A stretch of 64,000 nt of DNA from Clostridium_AI sp964409685 (GTDB lineage Bacteria; Bacillota; Clostridia; Lachnospirales; Lachnospiraceae). Position 1 is the stretch's first letter; every line of letters begins with the position of its first letter. Below the pieces are notes generated by a model that was given only the letters and a program-made list of their open reading frames with translations, ran no database searches and was not told the DNA's origin. Shown here one piece after another: positions 44,134-53,545 of this stretch. Where the stretch lies: contig CAYPEJ010000001.1 of the NCBI GenBank assembly GCA_964409685.1, positions 1 through 64,000 of the forward strand. Direction: 5' to 3'. The translations under genes were made by a program, and so were the position numbers.

Positions 44134-44177
44134 TGGATATATAGAAGATAGTTGTTTTATAAGAGTGGAGGAATAAT

Positions 44178-44918
44178 ATGGTAACCATGTTGCTTTGTGA
44201 TGATTCTGGAAAACAGATTATTTTACTTAAAAAGGCGATTCTCGAATATCAAAGTAAAAAAGGTCAAGAACTATTTGATATACATACGGCTTTAACATCA
44301 AAGGAAGCCTTACAATATATTTCGTCAAATCACATTGATATCGCCATATTAGATATTGAAATTGATGATAAGACGGGAATTGATATTGCAAGAGAAATAT
44401 TAGAGAAGAATTCTAGATGTAAAATAATGTTTATTACAAATTATGATTCCTTTGCATATTCGGCGTTTGAAATAGAAGCATTTTCGTATTTATTGAAACC
44501 ATTTGATGAAAGAAAACTGGCCCAACAGCTTGATAAATTCCTATTGGAGCGTCAAAAGGAATGTTTATTAAAACGATATGGAGTATCAAAGTTGGAGATG
44601 AGATATAAAGGTACAACTACTACAGTTTCCCAAGAGGATATCTTGTTTATAGAGAAGAAAGGAAAGAATGTAGTGGTAGTTACAAGTGATTCTGAATATG
44701 AGTATACGGATAATCTAAAGGATTTGGAACGAAAGTTGGATCAGGAAAGCTTTATTCGTTGTCATAATGGGTTTATTGTAAATTTAAATCGAATTACGTC
44801 CTATAAGAGAACAGAGGTGTATGTAGGAGAAGAGGAGATCTGTATACCAATTAGTAAGGCAAATATTCCAAGGGTAGTTGGAACTTTGCAAAAAAGAATA
44901 TGGGAGAATGTAATATGA
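44178..44918 (+). CDS. LytTR-family response regulator
   Basis: A 246-residue AgrA-like regulator. The receiver has MLLCDDSG at the N-terminus, the phospho-Asp in DIAILDIEIDDKTG and the Lys in SYLLKPFDERK. The LytTR domain covers about 140-240, with RYKGTTTTVSQEDILFIEKKG and CHNGFIVNLNRITSYKR. GAGG precedes the ATG. Its stop overlaps the following kinase start (ATGA), so the pair is co-translated. Confidence 0.93.
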   Translation: MVTMLLCDDSGKQIILLKKAILEYQSKKGQELFDIHTALTSKEALQYISSNHIDIAILDIEIDDKTGIDIAREILEKNSRCKIMFITNYDSFAYSAFEIEAFSYLLKPFDERKLAQQLDKFLLERQKECLLKRYGVSKLEMRYKGTTTTVSQEDILFIEKKGKNVVVVTSDSEYEYTDNLKDLERKLDQESFIRCHNGFIVNLNRITSYKRTEVYVGEEEICIPISKANIPRVVGTLQKRIWENVI

Positions 44919-45649
44919 TAGTTCTTATATTGTTTTTTGTCTTGTTTGCTATTTTTTCCATAGGAATTCAAGGGTTGCATAAGAAGATGGAGAAAGCAAA
45001 AAGGACAGAAGAAGAAAACCGTGTGCAGAAGCAAATTATTTTGCAACAGAAAGAAGTCATTCAGAAGATACGAAAGAAGCAACACGAGTATAAAAATAAC
45101 CTTGGCAACATTAATGCATTACTTTTAAGTCAAGATGTGGAGAAAGCAAGGAATCTGATGGATGAATTACTGCAACAGAATGTTTCTGTAGATCGATTAC
45201 TTAGAAGAAATGGAAATTTTATAGGGCTTTTATTGGACTATAAAATACAGGAGGCAGAAAGGAAACAAATCAAGACAGTACAAGACGTTGTGATGTGTCA
45301 GGATCTTCCGATTGATGAATATGATATAGCCATTGTAATTAACAATGCAATGAATAATGCCATAGAAGCTTGTGAGAAACTATCTGTGAAGGAACGATAC
45401 ATAAGGTGTATTGTTAATATGAAGATGGGATATCTGAATTTTTATTTTGAAAATCCTTGTACGGAGATTGTGGAAGGAGCTAATGGAGAGTTGATAACAT
45501 CTAAGACAAACAAGGAGGAGCATGGAATTGGTATGCAAAATATTATGGAAGTAGTGCGGAAGTATGACGGATTTACGAGTTATGGAGTGGAACATGGAGT
45601 ATTTGGAGTTCGATGTAGTTTAAGAATTGCAGGGGTGAGAAGTGCGTAA
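44915..45649 (+). CDS. short GHKL sensor kinase with one membrane helix
   Basis: A 244-residue kinase with a single N-terminal hydrophobic helix, a coiled-coil stretch (KKMEKAKRTEEENRVQ), a phospho-acceptor region KQHEYKNNLGNI and the GHKL ATPase (INNAMNNAIEACEKL, HGIGMQNIMEVV). It lacks the multi-helix receptor domain of AgrC, so it may sense a cytoplasmic or membrane-state cue or act with the other kinase. The start at 44915 is supported by GGGAGA at 7 bp and the ATGA overlap; an ATG at 44900 lies too early for that site. Confidence 0.87.
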   Translation: MIVLILFFVLFAIFSIGIQGLHKKMEKAKRTEEENRVQKQIILQQKEVIQKIRKKQHEYKNNLGNINALLLSQDVEKARNLMDELLQQNVSVDRLLRRNGNFIGLLLDYKIQEAERKQIKTVQDVVMCQDLPIDEYDIAIVINNAMNNAIEACEKLSVKERYIRCIVNMKMGYLNFYFENPCTEIVEGANGELITSKTNKEEHGIGMQNIMEVVRKYDGFTSYGVEHGVFGVRCSLRIAGVRSA

Positions 45650-45761
45650 GTGAGGATGACGTTAATCTAGGTACACTATACGGTGACATTACATTCTGCA
45701 AACAACCTATTTGAATTACATATTAAATATGCTGTCCTAATAGAATGAAAGAAAATCAAAG

Positions 45762-45814
45762 AAAAAGCGAGTACACTTAATTGGATAAATCCATATTAGT
45801 GACTCGCTTTTTTA
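45762..45814. terminator. bidirectional terminator
   Basis: AAAAAGCGAGT (from 45763) pairs with ACTCGCTTTTTT (45802-45813), flanked by A-run and T-run, between the convergent Agr operon and the DtxR-like gene. Confidence 0.8.
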
Positions 45815-45847
45815 GTTGCATTTTGTACATGATTTATGCATCCACAA

Positions 45848-46204
45848 TTACACAATCCTTTTAATTGCCTCAAAACTCTCCTTACTCAAATAATGTTCTA
45901 TTTTACAAGCATCCTCAGCCGCAATCTCACTAGGCACTCCAAGTTTTACAAGAACCCCCTTAATCACCTCACGCCTCTCAAACAACAATTCTGCAATCTC
46001 CAATCCAGACTCCGTCAAACAAATATACCCTGCTTCCGACATAGTAATATGCCCTTTCGTCTTCAAATTTTTCATTGCCGTACACACACTAGACTTAGTA
46101 ACCCCAAGTGCATTAGCAACATCAATTGAGCGTACAACAGGAAGTTTTTTACTTAATATCAAAATGGTTTCTAAATAATTCTCAGCCGACTCATTGATTA
46201 TCAT
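45848..46204 (-). CDS. DtxR/MntR-like metal-dependent regulator
   Basis: A 118-residue regulator with an N-terminal winged helix (SAENYLETILILSKK, VRSIDVANALGVTKSSVCTAMKNLKTKGHI). The start of the metal-binding/dimerisation domain follows (LFERREVIKGVLVKLG, AAEDACKIEHYLSKESFEAIKRI), as in short members of the iron/manganese regulator family. AcidHis-type ligands are in the AEDACKIEH segment. The longer C-terminal SH3-like domain is absent. It lies divergent from pflB, which may be under its control, but no operator was identified. Confidence 0.85.
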   Translation of the reverse strand: MIINESAENYLETILILSKKLPVVRSIDVANALGVTKSSVCTAMKNLKTKGHITMSEAGYICLTESGLEIAELLFERREVIKGVLVKLGVPSEIAAEDACKIEHYLSKESFEAIKRIV

Positions 46205-46383
46205 AGTTATTTCCCCTTATCCCCTTAATAATTTTTATCCATTCCAAGAAAATTATGTCAAATTCAGTATAGCATAATCTTACTTTTTATTCAAATTATA
46301 AGAGCTGAAATTGGATAAATTATAAAAAAACATTATATAATTGAGAATTTTTTTTTGTTTGTCAAAAAAAAAACAAAAAGTAC

Positions 46384-46412
46384 TTGATTTATTGTTCAAT
46401 TGCATTTATCAT
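46384..46412 (+). promoter_or_regulatory. promoter of pflB-pflA
   Basis: TTGATT at 46384-46389, 17 bp, TATCAT at 46407-46412. An unusual A/T palindrome (a T-tract with G interruptions opposite an A-tract with C interruptions) lies directly upstream at about 46348-46379 and could be an UP-element-like region. Confidence 0.6.
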
Positions 46413-46469
46413 AAAGAACAGTTAGATAAAACTTACTACAGTTAGTCACATATAACGAGGAGGATAATC

Positions 46470-48722
46470 ATGATCATTAAGGAACAATGGAATGGTTTCG
46501 AAGGTAGAAAATGGAGAGAAGAAGTTGATGTTAGAGACTTTATTCAAAAAAACTATGAGCCTTATGAAGGAGATAGCTCTTTCTTAGCAGACCCAACAGA
46601 TGCTACAGATAAATTATGGGGCGAATTACAAAAATTGCAAAAAGAAGAACGTGCTAAAAATGGTGTATTAGACATGGATACAGACGTTGTATCATCCCTT
46701 ACATCACATGCAGCTGGATATATAAAAGAAGAAATGAAAGACTTAGAACAAATCGTAGGTCTTCAGACAGATAAACCATTAAAACGTGCATTTATGCCAT
46801 TTGGTGGAATTGCCATGGCGGAACAATCTTGTAAAATGTATGGATATGAGCCAAGTCCAGAATTACATAAAATTTTCACAGAATACCACAAAACACACAA
46901 CCAAGGTGTATTTGATGCTTACACTCCTGAGATGAAAAAAGCCAGACACAATAAAATCATCACAGGTCTTCCAGATACATACGGTCGTGGTCGTATTGTA
47001 GGCGATTACCGTAGAGTCGCTCTTTATGGTATCGATTTTCTAGTAGAAGAAAAAGAAAAAGATTTTGCTAACTGCGGCGACGGTACAATGACAGATGATG
47101 TTATCCGTCAGCGTGAAGAATTAAGAGACCAAATCAATGCATTAAAAGGCATGAAAGAAATGGCGAAACTTTATGGTTATGATATTTCCGAGCCAGCGAA
47201 AGATGCGAAAGAAGCGGTTCAATGGTTATACTTCGGTTACCTTGCTGCTATTAAGACTCAGAACGGTGCCGCTATGTCTGTCGGCAGAGTTTCCACATTC
47301 CTTGATATTTATTTCACAAGAGATATCAAAGCTGGAAAATTAACAGAATCTGAAGCACAAGAAATCATCGACCATTTCGTAATGAAATTAAGAATGGTGA
47401 AATTCGCAAGAATTGAATCCTACAACCAATTATTCACAGGTGACCCTGTATGGGCTACACTTGAAGTTGGTGGTATCGGTATGGACGGTCGTTCTATGGT
47501 TACTAAGACAGACTACCGTTTCTTACATACATTAGAAAACATGGGACCATCCCCAGAACCAAACTTAACAGTACTTTACTCATCTGCATTACCAACAAAC
47601 TTCAAGAGATATGCTTCTAAAATCTCTATCACAACATCTTCTATCCAATACGAAAATGATGATGTTATGAAACCAGTTTGGGGCGATGACTACTCCATCT
47701 GTTGTTGTGTATCTGCAACACAAACAGGTAAAGAAATGCAGTTCTTCGGAGCTAGAGCAAACCTTGCTAAGTGTCTTCTTTACGCGATCAACGGTGGTGT
47801 GGATGAAAAGAACAAAGTACAGGTTGGTCCTGAATATGCACCAATCACAAGTGAATACTTAGATTACGATGAAGTAATGCGTAAATATGATACAATGATG
47901 GAATGGTTAGCAGGTTTATACGTAAACGTATTAAACTTAATCCAATACATGCATGATAAATATTACTATGAAGCAGCTGAGATGGCATTAATCGATACAG
48001 ATGTACGTCGTACATTCGCTACAGGTATCGCTGGATTCTCTCACGTAGTAGACTCTTTAAGTGCTATCAAATATGCAAAAGTAAAAACAATCCGTGATGA
48101 AAATGGCCTTGTCGTTGACTTTGAAACAGAAGGCGACTTCCCTAGATACGGAAATGATGATGACAGAGCAGATGAAATCGCTGTATGGTTATTAAAGACT
48201 TTCTTAGAAAAATTAGAAAAACGTCACACATACAGAAATTCAGAACCAACAACATCTATCTTAACCATTACATCTAACTTAGTTTATGGCAAAGCTACAG
48301 GATCTCTTCCAGATGGAAGAAAAGCAGGCGAACCTTTATCACCAGGTGCAAATCCAAGTTATGGTGCAGAACAAAATGGTTTGTTAGCTTCCTTAAACTC
48401 TGTTGCAAAATTACCATATGAATGGGCATTAGATGGTATTTCTAATACTCAAACAATCAATCCAGATGCAATTGGTCATGACGAAGAAGAAAGAGTTACA
48501 AACTTAACTCAAGTATTAGACGGATACTTCGATCAAGGTGCTCACCACTTAAATGTAAATGTATTCGGTAAAGAAAAATTAATCGATGCTATGGAACACC
48601 CAGAAAAAGAAGAGTACGCTAACTTTACAATTCGTGTATCTGGTTATGCTGTTAAATTCATCGATTTAACAAGAGAACAACAAATGGATGTTATCGCAAG
48701 AACATGCCATGAAGCTCTATAA
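46470..48722 (+). CDS. pflB: pyruvate formate-lyase (formate acetyltransferase)
   Basis: A 750-residue glycyl-radical enzyme cleaving pyruvate with CoA into acetyl-CoA and formate in anaerobic fermentation. The active-site cysteine pair is in SICCCVSATQ, and the glycyl radical site near the C-terminus is RVSGYAVKF (the Gly after Ser). The length and the GGxGMDGRS region fit the PFL family and not a diol dehydratase. GGAGG precedes the ATG. The activase follows 5 bp later. Confidence 0.97.
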   Translation: MIIKEQWNGFEGRKWREEVDVRDFIQKNYEPYEGDSSFLADPTDATDKLWGELQKLQKEERAKNGVLDMDTDVVSSLTSHAAGYIKEEMKDLEQIVGLQTDKPLKRAFMPFGGIAMAEQSCKMYGYEPSPELHKIFTEYHKTHNQGVFDAYTPEMKKARHNKIITGLPDTYGRGRIVGDYRRVALYGIDFLVEEKEKDFANCGDGTMTDDVIRQREELRDQINALKGMKEMAKLYGYDISEPAKDAKEAVQWLYFGYLAAIKTQNGAAMSVGRVSTFLDIYFTRDIKAGKLTESEAQEIIDHFVMKLRMVKFARIESYNQLFTGDPVWATLEVGGIGMDGRSMVTKTDYRFLHTLENMGPSPEPNLTVLYSSALPTNFKRYASKISITTSSIQYENDDVMKPVWGDDYSICCCVSATQTGKEMQFFGARANLAKCLLYAINGGVDEKNKVQVGPEYAPITSEYLDYDEVMRKYDTMMEWLAGLYVNVLNLIQYMHDKYYYEAAEMALIDTDVRRTFATGIAGFSHVVDSLSAIKYAKVKTIRDENGLVVDFETEGDFPRYGNDDDRADEIAVWLLKTFLEKLEKRHTYRNSEPTTSILTITSNLVYGKATGSLPDGRKAGEPLSPGANPSYGAEQNGLLASLNSVAKLPYEWALDGISNTQTINPDAIGHDEEERVTNLTQVLDGYFDQGAHHLNVNVFGKEKLIDAMEHPEKEEYANFTIRVSGYAVKFIDLTREQQMDVIARTCHEAL

Positions 48723-48727
48723 GATAT

Positions 48728-49468
48728 ATGAACGGTAAAATTCATTCTTATGAGACTTTTGGAGCTGTAGACGGACCAGGAATTCGATTTGTCGTATTCT
48801 TAAAAGGTTGTCAAATGAGATGTCAGTACTGCCACAATCCAGACACTTGGACGACGGATGGTGCAGAAGAAATCTCAGCAGATGATTTACTAAAAAAAGC
48901 TCTACGTTATAAAGGCTATTGGGGTAAGCAAGGTGGTATCACTGTCAGTGGCGGTGAGGCTCTCTTGCAACTAGATTTTATCACAGAACTTTTTGAAAAG
49001 GCAAAAGAAAAAGGAGTTCATACAGCATTAGATACATCAGGGCAGCCATTTCACCTAGAAGAAGAGTACTTGGAAAAGTTTAATCGTTTGATGGCAGTGA
49101 CGGATTTATTCATATTAGATATTAAGCATATTGATGAAGAGAAACATCGTGAACTGACAGGACATAGTAATCAGAACATCTTATCTTTGGCACGATATTT
49201 ATCAGACCATAAGAAATCAATGTGGATTCGTCATGTATTAGTACCAGGGGTTACAGATGCACAAGATGATTTAGAAGGTCTACGAGATTTCGTAAAAAGC
49301 CTTACAACGGTAAGACGATTTGAGGTACTCCCTTATCATACATTTGGCAATTATAAGTGGGACGAGTTAGGAATTGAGTATTACTTAAAAGAAGTCCAGC
49401 CACCTACGAAAGAGCAGATTGAGCTGGTAAACCGTATTTTAGAGACGGAGAGTATGAAGAAGGAATAA
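48728..49468 (+). CDS. pflA: pyruvate formate-lyase activating enzyme
   Basis: A 246-residue radical SAM enzyme that puts the glycyl radical on PflB. The [4Fe-4S] site is CQMRCQYC (CxxxCxxC), followed by HNPDTW; the SAM-binding GGEALLQ motif is present. It starts 5 bp after pflB without a strong ribosome site, so it depends on translational coupling. Confidence 0.97.
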   Translation: MNGKIHSYETFGAVDGPGIRFVVFLKGCQMRCQYCHNPDTWTTDGAEEISADDLLKKALRYKGYWGKQGGITVSGGEALLQLDFITELFEKAKEKGVHTALDTSGQPFHLEEEYLEKFNRLMAVTDLFILDIKHIDEEKHRELTGHSNQNILSLARYLSDHKKSMWIRHVLVPGVTDAQDDLEGLRDFVKSLTTVRRFEVLPYHTFGNYKWDELGIEYYLKEVQPPTKEQIELVNRILETESMKKE

Positions 49469-49478
49469 CAATAATGAC

Positions 49479-49530
49479 AAGAACTTTTGCAACTTAGACA
49501 GTAGTGCTAGGTTGTGGGAGTTCTTTTTTT
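49479..49530 (+). terminator. terminator after pflA
   Basis: AGAACT (49480-49485) pairs with AGTTCT (49519-49524), with inner pairing CAAC/GTTG, followed by seven Ts. Confidence 0.75.
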
Positions 49531-49551
49531 ATCTCCAGTCAATTCCTATTC

Positions 49552-49580
49552 TTTACAAATCGAGATGCCATTGTTATAAT
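49552..49580 (+). promoter_or_regulatory. promoter of the Ig-like domain protein
   Basis: TTTACA at 49552-49557, 17 bp, perfect TATAAT at 49575-49580, 28 bp upstream of the ATG. Confidence 0.8.
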
Positions 49581-49608
49581 TTTCTTAATACAAAAAGGAG
49601 GATATAGG

Positions 49609-50655
49609 ATGAAAAAAGGAATTAATGTATTGCAAATTTTGTTTCTCTACATATTTGTGTCACTTAATTTGGCACCATCGATTGCAAATGCACAAGAAAA
49701 TATTTTATATTCAGAGCTGGTAGAGCAATCGGAAACTGTGGAGGAAGTAGAAGACGAATCGCAAGTAGAGACAGAAGTGGATAATGCAGAAGCAGATTCG
49801 ACAATTACTTATGCTACAAGTTTAAGGATTCCAAGTAGTAAAATAATGCTTAAAGGAGATAGTACAACATTAAAAGTTTCAAAGATTCAGCCATCAAGTG
49901 CAAAATTGGGCATTACTTGGAGTTCAACATCCCCAACGGTTGCAAAAGTAAATACGAAAACAGGAAAAATAACAGCACTAAAATATGGTACAACCTATAT
50001 TAAGGCAAAACTAAAAAATGGTAAGGTTTATCAATGCAAGGTATTTGTTGAAAATCCGAAGTTGAGTAAATCCGCCATTACTCTGATTAAGGGAAATAAG
50101 AAACAGATATCCGTAAGTCAGAATTATAACAAAGTATATTTTTCTTCTGCTGATAAGACAGTTGCAGTAGTTACCTCTAAGGGTGTTATTACAGCAAAGG
50201 GAAAAGGAACAGCGAAGATTACGGCAAAAGTAGGTACAAAAAGATTGACTTGCACAGTAAAGGTAGAGGAACCTAAAATTAGTGCAACGAAAATTCAGCT
50301 TACTGCGGGAAAATCAACAGCATTAAGCATATCAGGAACGACACAAAACATTACATGGAAATCTTCCAATACATCCGTAGCTACTGTAAATGCTAGCGGA
50401 AAAGTTACTACAAAGTCTGCTGGAAAAGCAAAGATATATGCAGTAGTAGCAGGAAAAACAGTTGCAACTTGTTATGTGACAGTAAAGGCAAAGAAAACAA
50501 CATCCAATGATACAAGTACAAATACTGTATACATAACAGAAACAGGTGAAAAATACCATCGTTACGGATGTCGATATTTAAGAAAAAGCTGTATTCCTGT
50601 TTCTTTAAGGTCAGCATTAGATTGTGGCTATGAAGCTTGTTCTGTATGTTATTAG
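49609..50655 (+). CDS. secreted protein with bacterial Ig-like (BIG2) repeats
   Basis: A 348-residue exported protein. The start at 49609 follows AAGGAGGATATAGG; the signal peptide ends near ANAQEN. An acidic spacer is followed by three BIG2 domains, each with the pattern WSSTSPTVAKVNTKTGKI / SADKTVAVVTSKGVI / WKSSNTSVATVNASGKV. The last ~40 residues form a small Cys/His domain (KYHRYGCRYL, CGYEACSVC) like the C-terminal tags found on some secreted nucleases and competence-type proteins. It has no cell-wall sorting signal. It probably binds surface or extracellular polymer. Confidence 0.87.
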   Translation: MKKGINVLQILFLYIFVSLNLAPSIANAQENILYSELVEQSETVEEVEDESQVETEVDNAEADSTITYATSLRIPSSKIMLKGDSTTLKVSKIQPSSAKLGITWSSTSPTVAKVNTKTGKITALKYGTTYIKAKLKNGKVYQCKVFVENPKLSKSAITLIKGNKKQISVSQNYNKVYFSSADKTVAVVTSKGVITAKGKGTAKITAKVGTKRLTCTVKVEEPKISATKIQLTAGKSTALSISGTTQNITWKSSNTSVATVNASGKVTTKSAGKAKIYAVVAGKTVATCYVTVKAKKTTSNDTSTNTVYITETGEKYHRYGCRYLRKSCIPVSLRSALDCGYEACSVCY

Positions 50656-50719
50656 AAACACAACTTCAACTTATACAAAAAGATAAAATAGTTATTTCAG
50701 AATAGGAGAACTTAATTCC

Positions 50720-52948
50720 ATGCGTTTAGAGGATTTATTAACCAACTTTTTTGAACTGGAGAAAGAGTCGATTCCATATGCTACAGTGAGCGAGTATGAG
50801 ATGGATCAAGTACGATGGTTGGATATGATTTTGAATATTGCATGTTCTATGAAATACTTAGTAAGTGAAGATTCGCCAGTTGAGATAGAAAATGCTCATT
50901 TAAGAGGTGTACCTATTACAGGGGCAGAGGTAACAGATTCCCTTATGATGAATATGATTTCTTATGAAAATGAAATTGAAAATGAAATCGCCTATGACAG
51001 AATTCAAACTATAATCACAGAAGCAAGACTACATATTGAAAAGCGCGTTGCAATTACTAAATTGGATATTCCGTTAAGAAGGTTAGTAAAGCAAATAGAC
51101 TTATCTTCATTTGAACAATTTGTATTCCTCTTAGCATATGCTAATTTTATGGATACAAAATACGAACTTATCTATGCATTTTTACAAGGGGATGTTCGAA
51201 TGAAATTACCTTCTTTGCGTTTGGCAGTCTCTTTATATGAGCTATTTGATACGGTAAATCAAGTTGAACTAGCAGGATTAGCAGAAGGACAAGGTACCTT
51301 ATTTGACATTATTCTAAAGAGTGAAGAGGTTTATGATAATATTAAACTTGCCAGAACTTACACGCTACACGATAGTGTATACGGCTGGTTGCAAGGGAAA
51401 CAAAAAATCAGCAGAGAAATAGAAAAATTTGCGCAACTATTTCGAAGTGGGAACGCAGAAGATTCCATAGAAGAAGTAAAACTCCGCCATAACGATATCA
51501 AAAAAGTTAATAATTTAATGGGTGAAATGCTCGTATCAAATGAGCATGGCAATGTACTAAATATATATGGTGACAAAGGAATGGGAAAACGCTTTTTCAT
51601 AAGGCAAGCAGGAAAGGAACAGAATCGAGCAGTTCTATTTGTTTCAATATCTGCCATTTTATCTGGACAACTCAAACCAGAAGAATTACGAGAACGATGT
51701 ATTTTATTATACCGCGAATGTATTCTTAGAGATGCAATCCTATGTTTTACACCGAAAAATCAACAGATAAAAGAAGAGGAAATGGATCAATTATATGAAT
51801 TCATCCATTATCTAAAACAATACATTTCCTTTTTTGTCTGGCTATCAGAAGAAAAAGCAGAATATTTTATGGTAGAGGGATTCCGATATGTTGGATATGA
51901 GGTTTTTAATCTAACTATGAAAGAACGTTTCCTATTATGGAAGGAATATGGAGACAAGTACCCATTAGACCAACAATTTGATTTCAATTTACTATCCAGC
52001 CAATATGTTCTGTCCATAAAAGAAATACAAGACGCATTGTGGAACGCAGATTTACACCGAAAAAGCGAAGGTCGACAGGTGATTTCGTTACAAGATATTA
52101 GAAATGCAATCAAACAACAATCCGTAACGAATCTAGGAAGTTGTGCTAGTTTAATTCCATCCACCTATACCTGGAATGACCTTGTTCTCTCCGATGAAAA
52201 TGTTCGACAGCTAAAATTAATCATCAATCAAGTGAAATACAAAAGTATTGTAGGGGAGGAATGGGGGTTTTTTGGAAAAACAGCTTATGGGCGAGGTACT
52301 TGTGCATTGTTTTATGGAGCACCAGGTACGGGAAAAACGATGGCAGTTCAAGTCCTTGCCAGTGAACTTGGACTTAATTTATACCGAATTGATTTATCAC
52401 AACTAGTCAGTAAATACATTGGTGAAACTGAAAAAAATATATCCAAGGTATTTGAACGAGCAAAAGGAATTAACGCGCTGTTATTTTTCGATGAAGCCGA
52501 TTCCTTGTTTGCAAAGCGTACGGAAGTACATGATTCATTAGATAGAAGTGCAAATGCACAAACAGCACATTTACTTCAACAGATTGAAAATTATGACGGA
52601 ATCACCATTTTAGCCACCAATCTCGCCATGAATATTGATGATGCATTTAAGAGAAGATTCAAATTTATGGTGAAGTTTTCATTTCCTTCTGAAGTAGAGC
52701 GGCTAAAACTTTGGAAGACCATTCTACCAGTGAATGCACCATGTGAAGAAAACCTAGAGTTAGAGTTTTTTGCGAAAAAATTTGAGCTTTCAGGAAGTAG
52801 TATAAAAGAGATATTGACCAATGCGGCATTTTTGGCAGCAGCAGAACAAAGAAAACTTTCCAATGAAGACATTATCGAAGCAATAAAACTTAACTTTATG
52901 AAGTATGGTAAGACATTAAGTCAGGATGAATTTGAATACCTAGTTTAG
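50720..52948 (+). CDS. two-domain AAA+ ATPase, contractile injection system type
   Basis: A 742-residue ATPase. The C-terminal AAA+ domain (about 490-720) has Walker A YGAPGTGKT, Walker B LLFFDEADSLF, sensor ILATN and the arginine-finger region DDAFKRRF. An upstream half contains a degenerate P-loop (GDKGMGKR, about residue 283) and a long N-terminal helical domain. ATPases of this form are regular members of extracellular contractile injection clusters and are thought to act in particle assembly or recycling. It begins the probable cluster, 5 kb before the sheath gene; its ribosome site is GGAGAA. Confidence 0.87.
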   Translation: MRLEDLLTNFFELEKESIPYATVSEYEMDQVRWLDMILNIACSMKYLVSEDSPVEIENAHLRGVPITGAEVTDSLMMNMISYENEIENEIAYDRIQTIITEARLHIEKRVAITKLDIPLRRLVKQIDLSSFEQFVFLLAYANFMDTKYELIYAFLQGDVRMKLPSLRLAVSLYELFDTVNQVELAGLAEGQGTLFDIILKSEEVYDNIKLARTYTLHDSVYGWLQGKQKISREIEKFAQLFRSGNAEDSIEEVKLRHNDIKKVNNLMGEMLVSNEHGNVLNIYGDKGMGKRFFIRQAGKEQNRAVLFVSISAILSGQLKPEELRERCILLYRECILRDAILCFTPKNQQIKEEEMDQLYEFIHYLKQYISFFVWLSEEKAEYFMVEGFRYVGYEVFNLTMKERFLLWKEYGDKYPLDQQFDFNLLSSQYVLSIKEIQDALWNADLHRKSEGRQVISLQDIRNAIKQQSVTNLGSCASLIPSTYTWNDLVLSDENVRQLKLIINQVKYKSIVGEEWGFFGKTAYGRGTCALFYGAPGTGKTMAVQVLASELGLNLYRIDLSQLVSKYIGETEKNISKVFERAKGINALLFFDEADSLFAKRTEVHDSLDRSANAQTAHLLQQIENYDGITILATNLAMNIDDAFKRRFKFMVKFSFPSEVERLKLWKTILPVNAPCEENLELEFFAKKFELSGSSIKEILTNAAFLAAAEQRKLSNEDIIEAIKLNFMKYGKTLSQDEFEYLV

Positions 52949-52994
52949 TCGATGTAAAATGGATTCACTTGTGGAAGTAGAAAGGTGAGGGAGT

Positions 52995-53423
52995 ATGAAG
53001 AAAAAGATTTTTCAAAGAGGGTTACTATTTATAGTGGTATTCTTTGTTGTAATGATTACGTTTACAATGAGAACAACGGAGAGGGATAAGAAGGTGGTTT
53101 CTAATGCAATTCTGGAGGAACAGATGATAGTAAGTGAGCCTCCAGTAACACGTTCACCAGTAGAGGAATTGGTGTCAGAACAACCTAATTCCGAAATGAA
53201 TTTTATAAGTTGTGATGAAACTGTTTATGTGAATACAGAACGGCTAAATGTTCGTTCAGAACCTTCTATTGAAGAAGGAAAGGATACCGTTGTGATGCTT
53301 TTATCATTAGGTGATGTAGTTCATCGAATTGGATATAGTGATGAATGGAGTATGGTTCAGATTGAGGGAGAAGAGGAAATATTATATGTAATGTCGGAAT
53401 ATCTATCATTAGAGACACAATAA
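52995..53423 (+). CDS. membrane-anchored SH3-domain protein
   Basis: A 142-residue protein with an N-terminal membrane helix (GLLFIVVFFVVMITF) and a C-terminal bacterial SH3 domain (NTERLNVRSEPS, then GDVVHRIGYSDEWSMVQI). These domains bind peptidoglycan or peptides on the outer face. It sits between the AAA+ ATPase and the regulator and may anchor or regulate the particle at the cell wall. The link to the injection system is by position only. Confidence 0.72.
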   Translation: MKKKIFQRGLLFIVVFFVVMITFTMRTTERDKKVVSNAILEEQMIVSEPPVTRSPVEELVSEQPNSEMNFISCDETVYVNTERLNVRSEPSIEEGKDTVVMLLSLGDVVHRIGYSDEWSMVQIEGEEEILYVMSEYLSLETQ

Positions 53424-53545
53424 AAGTATCTGCCACTTTTCGGAGATAACCTTGCAATAATTTAATGCAAACAAATATTTTAATAAAGACAAAAGAGGAA
53501 CTATGTAAAAAATATATCCAAAGGGTAAGAAAAGGGTGACTTCTT

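Noticed and set aside
46348..46379. CRISPR-like or repeat array in the pfl promoter region
   Set aside because: It is a single AT-rich palindrome, not a repeated unit; no CRISPR array was found anywhere in the window.
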